Assembly (NCBI RefSeq): GCF_003350325.1
Contig: NZ_QLYZ01000017.1
Location: forward strand, 45,234-109,233
DNA from: Vibrio rhodolitus
GTDB taxonomy: Bacteria; Pseudomonadota; Gammaproteobacteria; Enterobacterales; Vibrionaceae
Reading direction: 5' to 3'
Length of the DNA: 64,000 nt
In this document: piece after piece, positions 25,088-34,283 of the stretch
How positions within the stretch are numbered: the stretch's first letter is position 1
Layout: each line of letters opens with the position of its first letter
The notes under the pieces: generated by a model
Told to the model about the DNA's origin: nothing
What the model saw: the letters and a program-made list of their open reading frames with translations, nothing else
Database searches by the model: none
Program-made: the position numbers and the translations under genes

Positions 25088-26076
25088 TATTTTTTGTCCT
25101 TACGAGCGAAGAATTGGTCAAGTGCTACTGCGGTAATGATAAGACCGCCCATAACTACTAATTGGTAATATGTTTGAACTTGTAGGATGTTCAGACCGTT
25201 GTTGATGGTACCGATAATCAAGCCGCCGATAACGACGCTGGCAATACGACCTTTACCACCGAAGAATGATGTGCCACCAATGATTGCTGCTGCGATAGCA
25301 AAGGTTTCAAAACCTGTACCAGCCAAAGGCTCAGCAGAACCAAGACGCGCTGTTGTTACTATGCCTGCGATACCCGCACAGATACCTGAAATGATAAACA
25401 CGATCATGGTGTGTTTTTTCACATCAATACCTGAGTAATGCGCAGAATCAGCGTTGCCACCTAAAGCATAGATATTGCGGCCAAGACGAGTCTTAGTGGT
25501 TAGGAACCACAAGATAGCAGCCACCGTCAAAGCAATGATGACAGGCGTTGGAATACCAAATAGCGTACCTGCGAAAATCTCAACGAAATCATATGAGAAA
25601 CCATATACTGAGTTAGCGTCCGAAATAATCAGCGTCGCACCACGGAAAATCGTGTTAGTACCCAAAGTGATGATAAATGGGTGCAAACCTGTATAGTTCA
25701 CCAGTGCGCCGTTAATTGCGCCTAGCGCACCACCAACAAAGACACCACCAATAACGGCTGCCAAGACTGGATCTACGCCAGCAATCATCAACTTAGCGGT
25801 TACCATGCCTGAGAATGCTAAGATAGAGCCCACTGAAAGGTCGATACCCGCAATCAAAATAGCAAAGAAAACACCCATACCAATCAATACGTTAACCGAA
25901 GACTGAGTAAAGATTTGTGTGATGTTGTTGCCCGTTAAAAAGTACTCAGGTGAACTCACGCCAAAGATAATGATCATTAGCACTAAGATCGCAAACGTAC
26001 CGTAGTTTTCCCATAACTTACCGAAGTTGACTTCTTTCTTCGGAAGATCTTGTTTTTCTAGTTTGGTAATGCCCAT
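25087..26076 (-). CDS. alsC: D-allose ABC transporter permease
   Basis: 329 residues, eight to ten membrane segments, RbsC-like permease family. Typical pieces are AGIDLSVGSILAFSGMV and the coupling region KTRLGRNIYALGGNADSA followed by SGIDVKKH. It forms the channel for D-allose together with the ATPase AlsA. Its start overlaps the end of alsA by 19 bases and its stop overlaps the alsE start by one base. Confidence 0.93.
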   Translation of the reverse strand: MGITKLEKQDLPKKEVNFGKLWENYGTFAILVLMIIIFGVSSPEYFLTGNNITQIFTQSSVNVLIGMGVFFAILIAGIDLSVGSILAFSGMVTAKLMIAGVDPVLAAVIGGVFVGGALGAINGALVNYTGLHPFIITLGTNTIFRGATLIISDANSVYGFSYDFVEIFAGTLFGIPTPVIIALTVAAILWFLTTKTRLGRNIYALGGNADSAHYSGIDVKKHTMIVFIISGICAGIAGIVTTARLGSAEPLAGTGFETFAIAAAIIGGTSFFGGKGRIASVVIGGLIIGTINNGLNILQVQTYYQLVVMGGLIITAVALDQFFARKDKK

Positions 26077-27578
26077 TGCATTATTTCCTCTTCAGTAAGG
26101 TTATTGTTGTTGAGAACTTTGGAAATACGTCCTTCGTTTACTACTGCTACTGAATCAGACACAGACAATATTTCTGGGAGTTCGGACGAAACCATGATGA
26201 CCACTTTTCCTTCGTCACACAGTTTGCGCATTATTTTGTAGATTTCAGATTTAGCGCCAACATCGATACCACGAGTGGGTTCATCGAAAATGATGATTTC
26301 AGGTTTGGCTGCCATCCATTTTGAGATAATGACTTTTTGCTGATTACCGCCCGACAATTCGGTGATTTTCTGGTGAATCGAGTCGCATTTGATCGACAGC
26401 AGCAACTTAAAATCTTCTGCCATTAGGTTTTCCGCTGCGACATCAATCTTGCCCACCATGCCGCAATAGCCACCATCTTTGAGCGAACGAGCAATAGCGA
26501 TATTCTGACCAATGCTAAAGTTGTCAAAGAAACCATTTTCACGGCGAGCTTCTGTTACGTAAGCCATGCCATTGTTTATTGCTTCAAGTGGCGACTTAGG
26601 GGTTATGTCTTTGCCTTTAAAGATGATCTGCCCTGACGATGTCTCATCGATGCCAAACAAGCAGTTCATGATCTCGGTACGCCCTGCCCCAACGAGACCC
26701 GCAAAGCCAATGATCTGACCTTTACGTACATCAAACGATACGTCTTTGACTGTTTTTTGGTCGCGGGAGGTAAGATTTTTCACCGAGAAGACAATTTCGT
26801 TGTTTTCAGTCGAGACACTATCGTCACGGCTACGGTTGTCGATTTCACGTCCAACCATCAAACGAATAATTTCATCGTTTGTGGTGCCTTTAACTAAACC
26901 ACTACCCATAGAGCTACCATCACGAATCACTGTGTAACGGTCGCAAATTTGGTGAATTTCTTTCAGCTTGTGGGAGATATAAACAATCGCGGTATTTTTC
27001 TCTCTGAGACGATTTACCACCGAAAACAGTTTTTCAACTTCAATCTCCGTTAAGGAAGAAGTCGGCTCATCCATAATCAACACGCGCGCTTTGGTTGATA
27101 GAGCTTTTGCAATCTCAACCATTTGCTTGTAAGAAATAGATAGGTCTTCAACTTTGGCATCTAGGTCGATTTTCATCCCGAGATCTTTCATGATCTGCTC
27201 AGCTTCGCTGCGCATGGCGTCCCAATCTACAACCTCAATGCCGAAGATACGTTTGGTTTTAAGTCGACCGATAAAAATGTTTTCCAGTACTGATAGCTCT
27301 TCAATTAGGCTCAGTTCTTGATAAATAATGCTGATGCCCAGCATTGCTGACTCTTGGTGGGTCAGTGCTTCATAGTCTTTACCGTCAACACTGATCGTGC
27401 CTGCCGTAGGTTGATGAATACCTGAAAGCACCTTCATCAGCGTGGACTTTCCTGCACCGTTTTCACCTAAAAGTGCATGGACCTCACCCTCATAGATGCT
27501 CAGGTCTACATTATTCAGTGCTTTTACTTTGCCAAAATGTTTAGCAATGTTGCGCATCTCAATAATCGGTCTTTCCAT
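26058..27578 (-). CDS. alsA: D-allose ABC transporter ATP-binding protein
   Basis: 506 residues from the ATG at 27578, preceded by AAGGGA; the longer frame to 27611 is not needed. Two fused ABC domains as in RbsA-type sugar importers: the first has Walker A GENGAGKST, a signature replaced by LSISYKQMVEIAKAL and Walker B VLIMDEPTSSL; the second has the usual degenerate Walker A GLVGAGRTE and a good signature LSGGNQQKVIISK with IIIFDEPTRGIDVG. It powers D-allose uptake at the inner face of the cytoplasmic membrane. Confidence 0.93.
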   Translation of the reverse strand: MERPIIEMRNIAKHFGKVKALNNVDLSIYEGEVHALLGENGAGKSTLMKVLSGIHQPTAGTISVDGKDYEALTHQESAMLGISIIYQELSLIEELSVLENIFIGRLKTKRIFGIEVVDWDAMRSEAEQIMKDLGMKIDLDAKVEDLSISYKQMVEIAKALSTKARVLIMDEPTSSLTEIEVEKLFSVVNRLREKNTAIVYISHKLKEIHQICDRYTVIRDGSSMGSGLVKGTTNDEIIRLMVGREIDNRSRDDSVSTENNEIVFSVKNLTSRDQKTVKDVSFDVRKGQIIGFAGLVGAGRTEIMNCLFGIDETSSGQIIFKGKDITPKSPLEAINNGMAYVTEARRENGFFDNFSIGQNIAIARSLKDGGYCGMVGKIDVAAENLMAEDFKLLLSIKCDSIHQKITELSGGNQQKVIISKWMAAKPEIIIFDEPTRGIDVGAKSEIYKIMRKLCDEGKVVIMVSSELPEILSVSDSVAVVNEGRISKVLNNNNLTEEEIMQWALPN

Positions 27579-27633
27579 AGTAAATCCCTTGGTGATATGG
27601 CGGCAGCACACAGACTGCCGCCTGTTCGCAAAA

Positions 27634-28563
27634 TTAGTCGATCAGAACTGCTGGCACCATCGCTGTCTTTGGTGGCGTCTTAATCGAGATCAGCTCACCG
27701 CCATCAACCGATTGAATGAGGATTTTCATACCTTCAACACCGATTTGCGCAGGATCTTGTGCAACCGTTGCTGACATTTGACCATCTTCAACCATCTTGC
27801 GAGCTTCTGGCGCACCATCGGTGCCCACTACCAAGATTGAATCTGTTTTGCCGGCATTGCGCACCGCTTGAGCTACACCCATCGCCATTGTGTCGTTAGC
27901 ACAGTAAAATGCTTTTAGATCTGGGTTGCGTTGAAGAATGTTAGTTGCCACATCAAGAGCCTTCATGCGGTCCCAATCTGCTGGTTGTGAAGCTACCAAC
28001 TTGATGTTTTCTGCAGCATCAAAAGTTTGTTGCGCACCAGAACGACGAGCTTCACCAGAAGCATTACCTGCTTTACCTTCAATGATTGCGACTTTACCGC
28101 CTTCAGCACCGAGCTGCTCAACGATATAAGTTGCACCTGTTGCACCTACGGCAACGTTATCTGTGGTAACAAAGCCTGCAACTTGTGCACCTGACTTGTT
28201 CATACCTTCAATATCAACACGCTCATCAAGGTTCACTAGGTGAATGCCTTTTTTGTATGCTTTGACCGCCGGGAAAACTAGGTTGTTTGCACTTAGAGGA
28301 GCGAATGCAATACCTTTGTAGTCTCGGTTTGTAACGTCTTCAAAAAGACGCATTTGGCTTTGCATATCACCTTCTGAAGCAGCTGCATAAACATCCACTT
28401 CAATGTTGTTTTCCTCAGCGTATTTTTCGATACCGTTTTTCATCTCAACCCAGAAAGGGTTATTTAGTGTTTTGAGAATAACAGCGTAATCGGCAGCAAG
28501 TGCTGAGTTAGCAAATAGACCTACAGCTAAAGCTATCGATGTGGTTTTTAATATCTTTTTCAT
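27634..28563 (-). CDS. alsB: D-allose-binding periplasmic protein
   Basis: 309 residues with a signal peptide (cleavage probably after SALA, about residue 23). The mature sequence is very close to E. coli AlsB over its length, for example LKTLNNPFWVEMK, GIAFAPLSANNLV, NLDERVD, GKAGNASGEARR and ASQPADWDRMKALDVATN, which line the ribose-binding-protein-type cleft. It delivers allose to AlsC/AlsA. First gene of the operon, preceded by CTGGAG before the ATG and a long AT-rich upstream region. Confidence 0.95.
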   Translation of the reverse strand: MKKILKTTSIALAVGLFANSALAADYAVILKTLNNPFWVEMKNGIEKYAEENNIEVDVYAAASEGDMQSQMRLFEDVTNRDYKGIAFAPLSANNLVFPAVKAYKKGIHLVNLDERVDIEGMNKSGAQVAGFVTTDNVAVGATGATYIVEQLGAEGGKVAIIEGKAGNASGEARRSGAQQTFDAAENIKLVASQPADWDRMKALDVATNILQRNPDLKAFYCANDTMAMGVAQAVRNAGKTDSILVVGTDGAPEARKMVEDGQMSATVAQDPAQIGVEGMKILIQSVDGGELISIKTPPKTAMVPAVLID

Positions 28564-29198
28564 TTTTATACTCCAGGGTAAAAGTTCACTATCTGTTGAT
28601 GTCGCACTTTTGTTTCACGAACTAATGCTAGTTGGTAAACTTTATGAAAAACGATATTAAAATCACGATTTCCAAAAGATGCGTAAAGTCACAACTTACA
28701 CAAAACGTACTAAGTTATTGATTTTAAGATAAATTAACAGTTGAATTTGTAAAAACAAATAAGTCAATAATGCACCATAGTTCACAAAATGGTGATTATT
28801 GGTAAATTCACAATCATGAAAACCACCGTAAACTGCTAATAAAAAATAGAATTATTGCAAAATTAGATACTTAATTATTTTTATTGGTAAACTCGCCTGA
28901 TTTATCGCATGCTTTTAAAATGCATTATTTATAAATCAATACCTATTTGAGAAAAGAACATTTGAGAGATGAATATTTTAGCTTGGTAGTGGGACTAATT
29001 TTGATGAACCGAAGGGAAAAGCTCTGTATACAAGATATAGCAACTGGAAAATATAGACTTATTTTTTAGTGAATAAAAACAAATTAATATGCAACTAGAC
29101 CTAATAATACCATGGTCAAACATCATCTGTTTTTGGTGAAACAAGTAATGATAAACTGTGTAATACACTCAACCAGTAACGATATGCCTTTGCATCTG
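28564..29198. promoter_or_regulatory. Long AT-rich region upstream of the allose operon
   Basis: 635 bases without a credible gene. It must hold the alsB promoter. Three direct copies of TTGGTAAA occur at 28632-28639, 28799-28806 and 28884-28891, each continuing as C/T-T-C/T; two are followed by ATGAAAA within about 15 bases. They are candidate regulator sites, perhaps for the RpiR-type protein of the operon. A hairpin (AGTAAC...GTTACT, 29175-29203) covers the end of the neighbouring gene. Confidence 0.45.
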
Positions 29199-30149
29199 TT
29201 ACTCAGGAGAAAAGCTTCTCCGCTGCGTTGCTGAAATGCCCTTACTACTTTGAGCGTCAAGGTTAGCGCGAAATTTTCCAGTATCTTCACTTAAGTCCTC
29301 GCGCTTAGATTGCGTATTGTTTACCTCTTGTGTCATATCTTGCTCTGTAAATTCACGATCTAGCTTCACTGGTGAGGCAATTACATTGGGTTGTTCGAGC
29401 GTTTGTGCGCTTGCTTCATGAGTTTGGTTGTCATGTTTACTCTGTCCAATCGCACTATGTCGGCTTGGATTGAGCTTGCTCTCTGACTGCGTAGGGATAA
29501 AAGTTTGCTTCGTTTGAAAGCCCGTCGAGAGCTTTAACTGGCTATTGGGTGAGTACTGCCTGAGCTGCTCTCCGGTATTAGCACCGGAAACTTGAGTCTC
29601 CACGGTCAGATTGCTTGCTCTATTCGCTTGCAGTGCTAAATCCGAAGATGGTTGACGGTAATTGAAATAGTTCATCCTTTCTTGCCAAACTTCAATCAAC
29701 GAAAAAAGCTCTAGCCATGTATTATCAACCGAGATGCCAGTGTCGTTGATAGGCATGCTGACATTCAATCGACTATTCGACTGTTCATACTCTTGATGAA
29801 GTTGACCCTGTACGTCGACCCAACTGGTGCCCGACATCAAAAAGTAACGCACACTGTTGGCCCAGTACTCATAAGCGATAGGATCTTGGTTTTTCTCTGC
29901 CGCCATTGCAGCAAGACCTTCAGCAAGCCCTGCTAGTTGCCACATCTGCTTGGTGCCGAGCTTTCTCTCCATGGTGAGTGCAAGAGTACTTTGCGCATGA
30001 AAACTCTCAGCTGCTTGCGCGAAACGCCCTTTCGATAGCATCAATGTCGGAGCGACTAATGTATCTATCGCTTCTTTAGGCACAACACTTTGTGCCATGC
30101 TAAAACAAGACAAAGTGATTAACAGCCCCAATATAAGTAGTCGTTTCAT
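29199..30149 (-). CDS. Exported protein of unknown function, last gene of the polysaccharide cluster
   Basis: 316 residues from the ATG at 30149, which overlaps the upstream DUF3131 stop by four bases (ATGA); the frame to 30170 is part of that gene. A signal peptide (MKRLLILGLLITLSCFSMA) precedes an alpha-helical part (about 25-165) with tryptophan and tyrosine-rich segments, then a 140-residue tail that is polar, Ser/Gln/Asn-rich and probably disordered. No family is recognised. Coupled translation puts it in the exopolysaccharide operon as a periplasmic or secreted accessory. Confidence 0.6.
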   Translation of the reverse strand: MKRLLILGLLITLSCFSMAQSVVPKEAIDTLVAPTLMLSKGRFAQAAESFHAQSTLALTMERKLGTKQMWQLAGLAEGLAAMAAEKNQDPIAYEYWANSVRYFLMSGTSWVDVQGQLHQEYEQSNSRLNVSMPINDTGISVDNTWLELFSLIEVWQERMNYFNYRQPSSDLALQANRASNLTVETQVSGANTGEQLRQYSPNSQLKLSTGFQTKQTFIPTQSESKLNPSRHSAIGQSKHDNQTHEASAQTLEQPNVIASPVKLDREFTEQDMTQEVNNTQSKREDLSEDTGKFRANLDAQSSKGISATQRRSFSPE

Positions 30150-31528
30150 CGAAAAGTCTCCACTAAACAATTACCTGGGTGGCTAAATCGTGAATCAAAT
30201 TGCACGTCGCGATATTCTTTGTGATGTGAAGTTTGGTATAGCTTACCTCTCTGCTTATACAACAAAGCTTCAAGGACACCAGAATTAGTTTTCAAGCTAA
30301 GGCTTTTTTCATACGCACTGGTCAACTCAAAACGCCCTTCATACCAGCCGCGTTGTGGGTCATAAAGCTCTTTCACCAAAGTCATAAGTCGATCGGTATA
30401 GTCTGTTTTCCACAGAGCCCACATCTGGAATGCAACCCGAGTTGATACAAGCGCGAGGTGATCGTGAGACGAGCCATCCTCAGCGATCGTGATCCAAGGA
30501 GTACCCAATGCATATATAGCGTCATAGACAAAATAGGGTTCGCCAGAAACTACATGCTCACCACGTGCGGTATATATACGCTCATTTTCCCAGCGCAATT
30601 CTTGAACTTGGTAAATAGCGTCTGCCATGGCTGACAAGGTATTGTTGCTATGACTGGCGTCGTTGGAACTATCATCACCGATATCGTCCCAGTTGAACTC
30701 TAAACCCATCCATAGATATGGCGTGGTATAAACCGGTCTTAACACATTGAATATGCGGGGATCTCGCCCATCAAAAATAATGTCGATACCATAAAGGGTC
30801 GCCACATCATAAGGCTCTATATTAAAAGCCTTTTTCGGCAATATATGCCAGTCCAAATAGCCATAAGAGGTGTATTCCTCAACACCCAAACGCCCTTCTT
30901 TGTATCTATGGATCTGACCTTGATGCACTGCCGCGCCGTAGAGTTCACCATCTTCACTCACTAGCTCACAGAAATTCCAACGTAGCACTGCTTTGTCAAT
31001 GTATTCGGAAAATTCGGGCGAATGACGCTTAACAATCGCTAGGACAATAAGCAATCGACCAATGTCCAATGAAGACCAACCAATATCTTGCGGTTGATTG
31101 CCGTAGTTAACCATCTGCGCAGTTTGGGTGCTATAGACTTTATTTGGCACTTTTCCTTGGCTAAGCGGCATTTTATTAAGAAACGTTAGCACCAAAGATA
31201 AGCGCTCGTCGTATTCCTTATTAGTAATAAATTCAAACTCTTTCGCCGCAAGTAACGCAACCAAATAATCTGCAACACCAGACATGTTAGTGGTCGGATA
31301 ATTATCGAGGTTGTTGACCAGACCAGTAGATAGCTGCGTATTGTTACTCACATATTTCCAAGCCGTCGCTGCCCAAGCAAGCTCTTGCTCGGTTAACTCT
31401 CCATGGCGACCCTGACGCAACATTTGCGATTGATTGATCGCATCTATCCCCTCGTTTACCCCTTGGTAAATAACTCCACAACCTGTCAGTAAATAGAGGC
31501 ACGCTAATACAACCCAACTCTTTAGCAT
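30146..31528 (-). CDS. DUF3131-family lipoprotein (third of the cluster)
   Basis: 460 residues. Lipobox LTGC with Cys17 marks a lipoprotein. The DUF3131 region (about 50-440) shows the motifs shared by all four paralogues in this window: STGLVNNLDNYPTTN near 85, SLDIGRLLIVLAIV near 155, EGRLGVEEYTSYG near 210, EPYFVYDAIYALGTPW near 325, STRVAFQMWALW near 355 and a C-terminal NSGVLEALLY. The all-helical pattern suggests an (alpha/alpha)6 glycoside-hydrolase-like fold. It would act on glucan-like polymer in the periplasm or at the outer membrane. Overlaps the next gene by four bases. Confidence 0.8.
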   Translation of the reverse strand: MLKSWVVLACLYLLTGCGVIYQGVNEGIDAINQSQMLRQGRHGELTEQELAWAATAWKYVSNNTQLSTGLVNNLDNYPTTNMSGVADYLVALLAAKEFEFITNKEYDERLSLVLTFLNKMPLSQGKVPNKVYSTQTAQMVNYGNQPQDIGWSSLDIGRLLIVLAIVKRHSPEFSEYIDKAVLRWNFCELVSEDGELYGAAVHQGQIHRYKEGRLGVEEYTSYGYLDWHILPKKAFNIEPYDVATLYGIDIIFDGRDPRIFNVLRPVYTTPYLWMGLEFNWDDIGDDSSNDASHSNNTLSAMADAIYQVQELRWENERIYTARGEHVVSGEPYFVYDAIYALGTPWITIAEDGSSHDHLALVSTRVAFQMWALWKTDYTDRLMTLVKELYDPQRGWYEGRFELTSAYEKSLSLKTNSGVLEALLYKQRGKLYQTSHHKEYRDVQFDSRFSHPGNCLVETFR

Positions 31529-31539
31529 TCGCTGCCTCT

Positions 31540-32940
31540 CTATTCTACAGGCGTGATTTTTTTACGTGGCAAACATTGCCCCTCGTAGCCAAAAGGAGAC
31601 TCCAGTGCTTTTTCCCATACGCTTGGTGCGGTGTTTTCTTGGTACTTTAATAACTTGCCTTGCTTTTTGTAGAGCAAGATTTCTAGCGTAATACCGTTGT
31701 TGTTAGAGGTGAATGTATTAATTAGCCCCGTGCCGTTTTCGAAAATACCCTCATAGAAACCTTTTTCGCGATCATATGCGGTCGCGACATGATTAAAGAG
31801 TAAGTCGGTGTATTCGGTATCCCAAAGTACCCACATTCCCATCGCGCCTTTGATCGCAACGGCAGAAAACTGAGGTAAAAAGTCACCGACTTCTGAAATG
31901 GTGTTCCAAGCAAAACCATCTGTGTAAATGGTGTCATAAACGAAATACGGTGCACCCGCTAATTGATGCTCCGTTCGCGCAGTGATAATCCCCGTTTGCT
32001 TATAGCGCTCTTCCTGTACTCGGTAGATTTGCAGTGCAAATTCAGCCATCCATTCATGGGAGTAGTTAGCATCATGTGGCGAACGATCTGAGACCACATC
32101 CCAGCCAAGCTCAATACCATCTAACACATAGCTCTCCGTTACAACGTAACTATGTGCTTTTAGTTTACGTGGGTCACGGGTATCGTATGGCACATCATAA
32201 CCGTACAAGTTAATGGTTGAATATGGTTCCGGCATAATTGATTGGGTCACATCGAAGCCCCACAATTCAAACCCTTTGGCGGCATATTCTTCGTAGCCCA
32301 AACGCCCTTCTTGCAGATACTGCACTTCTTTACCTGGTTCGAGCAATGCGCCAAACATGGTGCCGTTTTCATCAATAATATTGCAAAAATTCCAGCGAAG
32401 CACTGCGGAGTCAATGCTAGGGGCAAACTCAGGGAAGCGGTTTTTAATGATATGCAGCCAAATCATCAAACGACCAAGGTCGAGCGCCGAGTAACCAATC
32501 TCTCCCGGCTGGTTACCATAGTCCACTTTCGCGGCGGTTTGAGTGTTGTAGGCTTTGTTCGGCAACTCACCTCTAAATAGATCCAGAGTATTCAAGGTTG
32601 CGATAAATCGAGTCAGGCGCGAATCCAGCTCTTCTTTTTCAATAATGCCAAATTCGTATGCGCTCACCATCCCAGCAAGGTAGGATGAGGCATCCCACCA
32701 AGTCACCGAAGGATAATTATTTACCGCATTAACCAAACCTGTCGACTCTTGGTAGTTATTCTCAAAATACTTCCATGCGATTCGAGCCATATCCATCTCT
32801 TGTTCGGTGAGATCGCCCGAACGAGGTTTAGGGATATCCCAGTGCGATTTCCTTTCAACAATATCATCAGAAAATTGGTTGTATTTGTTACCACAACCAA
32901 ACAGAGCAAGCGTAATTAAACTCAGACAAACACCACGCAT
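31540..32940 (-). CDS. DUF3131-family lipoprotein (second of the cluster)
   Basis: 466 residues. Lipobox LFGC with Cys16. Shared DUF3131 motifs: STGLVNAVNNYPSVTWWDASSYL (spanning about 65-87), SALDLGRLMIWL near 145, QEGRLGYEEYAAKG near 210, APYFVYDTIYTDGFAW near 325, and NNGITLEILLYKKQGK near the C-terminus. Aspartate and glutamate in the WD and EGRxGxEEY motifs are candidates for catalysis. It follows the membrane-anchored paralogue after 23 bases and precedes the next paralogue by 11, so the three arose by tandem duplication and are one transcript. Confidence 0.8.
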   Translation of the reverse strand: MRGVCLSLITLALFGCGNKYNQFSDDIVERKSHWDIPKPRSGDLTEQEMDMARIAWKYFENNYQESTGLVNAVNNYPSVTWWDASSYLAGMVSAYEFGIIEKEELDSRLTRFIATLNTLDLFRGELPNKAYNTQTAAKVDYGNQPGEIGYSALDLGRLMIWLHIIKNRFPEFAPSIDSAVLRWNFCNIIDENGTMFGALLEPGKEVQYLQEGRLGYEEYAAKGFELWGFDVTQSIMPEPYSTINLYGYDVPYDTRDPRKLKAHSYVVTESYVLDGIELGWDVVSDRSPHDANYSHEWMAEFALQIYRVQEERYKQTGIITARTEHQLAGAPYFVYDTIYTDGFAWNTISEVGDFLPQFSAVAIKGAMGMWVLWDTEYTDLLFNHVATAYDREKGFYEGIFENGTGLINTFTSNNNGITLEILLYKKQGKLLKYQENTAPSVWEKALESPFGYEGQCLPRKKITPVE

Positions 32941-32963
32941 ACAACCTTCCTTAGTTCTTGTAA

Positions 32964-34283
32964 TTACTTCTCACCTATCGTTAACAGCGGTCCATTTTCG
33001 ATATAAGCTAGCGACTCTAATACAATGCCATTGGTGTTGGCCGTGATCGCTTTGTTGGTGCGCCCATCAGACTCATAACGACCGGAGTACCAACCTTTTT
33101 TGTTTGAGTGCAATTCGCTCGCCTCTTGGATCAGTAAAACGGTATAGTCATCGTCATAGAGAGCGAACCAGCCAAAAGCTGCTTTAGTAGATAGGGTCTT
33201 AAGGTGTGATTGATCTTTGCCATCATCGGAAATGGCATTCCATTTTTTTCCGTCAGAGAAGACTGTGTTATAGACAAAGTATGGCGCTTCATCGACGTTA
33301 TCTTCACTAACGGCTGTTAGAATTCCAGTCTCGTTATAGCGGCGTTGCTGCGCCTCATAAACACGATGGGCAAATATTTTAGATACACTGTCTGCACCAA
33401 ACTCTATGCCATCGAGAATGTAGGACTCGCTTACCACATAGTTATGCGCATGATACTCAGCAGGATCGCGTTTATCAGTGGGAATTTGTATCCCATAGAC
33501 ATCAACCATCTGTAAAAAGTCTATGTATTTCATTGAATTGAAGACATCACGCCCCATTAGCGCCAATGACTTAGATGCGTATTCTTCGTAACCAATCCGC
33601 CCTTCTTGAACCAGTTCCATTTGGTCACCTTGCGCACTTGGCCTTGCACCAAACATATAGCCATCAATCAGCATCTCACCAACACTCCAATGGACTAATA
33701 CATTGTTGACTTGCTGATTGAACTGCGGGTACTGCCAGATCAGAATATTCATCGGTACGAGAATTCGACCAATATCGATTGCAGACCACCCAATGCCATT
33801 GGCTTTGGGGTTATTTTCGTAGTCCACCATTTCTAGCGTCTGCGTGTTGTAGGCTTTGTTTGGCAATTTGCCATTGACCAAAGGCAAGCGTGCTAGCGTG
33901 GTCAGCGCTTTTTCCATCCGCATGTTAAACACATCACTCGAGATGATATTGAGCTTCTCAGCCGCGATAAGCCCCATCAAATAGGAAGCCGTATCCCACA
34001 TCGTGGTTGAAGGGTAACCATCTACTGAATTGACCAATCCGGTGTTCTCTTGATAGTTATTTTCGAAATACTGCCAAGCAATGTTCGCCCACTCATACTC
34101 TTGTGCGGTCAGCACTCGACTTTGTTTAAAAGGAATCGACTCAGGAGCATCGAAAGAAATATTACCGAGCACTCGACCGCTTTCACGCGTTTCAATGGCA
34201 AAAGCGATAACCAGTGCGGTGGCAAGCCCAAGAATAAAAACGATGTGATGACGTGCATTCACCAATGCTTTCTTAAACTCCAT
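32964..34283 (-). CDS. DUF3131-family protein with N-terminal membrane anchor (first of the cluster)
   Basis: 439 residues. One membrane segment (about 13-30) and no lipobox, so inner-membrane anchored with a periplasmic DUF3131 domain. Motifs: TGLVNSVDGYPSTTMWD 81-97, SAIDIGR 167-173, EGRIGYEEYA 227-236, APYFVYNT 333-340, STKAAFGW 365-372, NTNGIVLE 416-423. Its start overlaps the stop of the polysaccharide synthase gene by 11 bases, so synthase and this protein are translated together and probably work at the same membrane site, for instance processing the nascent polymer. Confidence 0.82.
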   Translation of the reverse strand: MEFKKALVNARHHIVFILGLATALVIAFAIETRESGRVLGNISFDAPESIPFKQSRVLTAQEYEWANIAWQYFENNYQENTGLVNSVDGYPSTTMWDTASYLMGLIAAEKLNIISSDVFNMRMEKALTTLARLPLVNGKLPNKAYNTQTLEMVDYENNPKANGIGWSAIDIGRILVPMNILIWQYPQFNQQVNNVLVHWSVGEMLIDGYMFGARPSAQGDQMELVQEGRIGYEEYASKSLALMGRDVFNSMKYIDFLQMVDVYGIQIPTDKRDPAEYHAHNYVVSESYILDGIEFGADSVSKIFAHRVYEAQQRRYNETGILTAVSEDNVDEAPYFVYNTVFSDGKKWNAISDDGKDQSHLKTLSTKAAFGWFALYDDDYTVLLIQEASELHSNKKGWYSGRYESDGRTNKAITANTNGIVLESLAYIENGPLLTIGEK

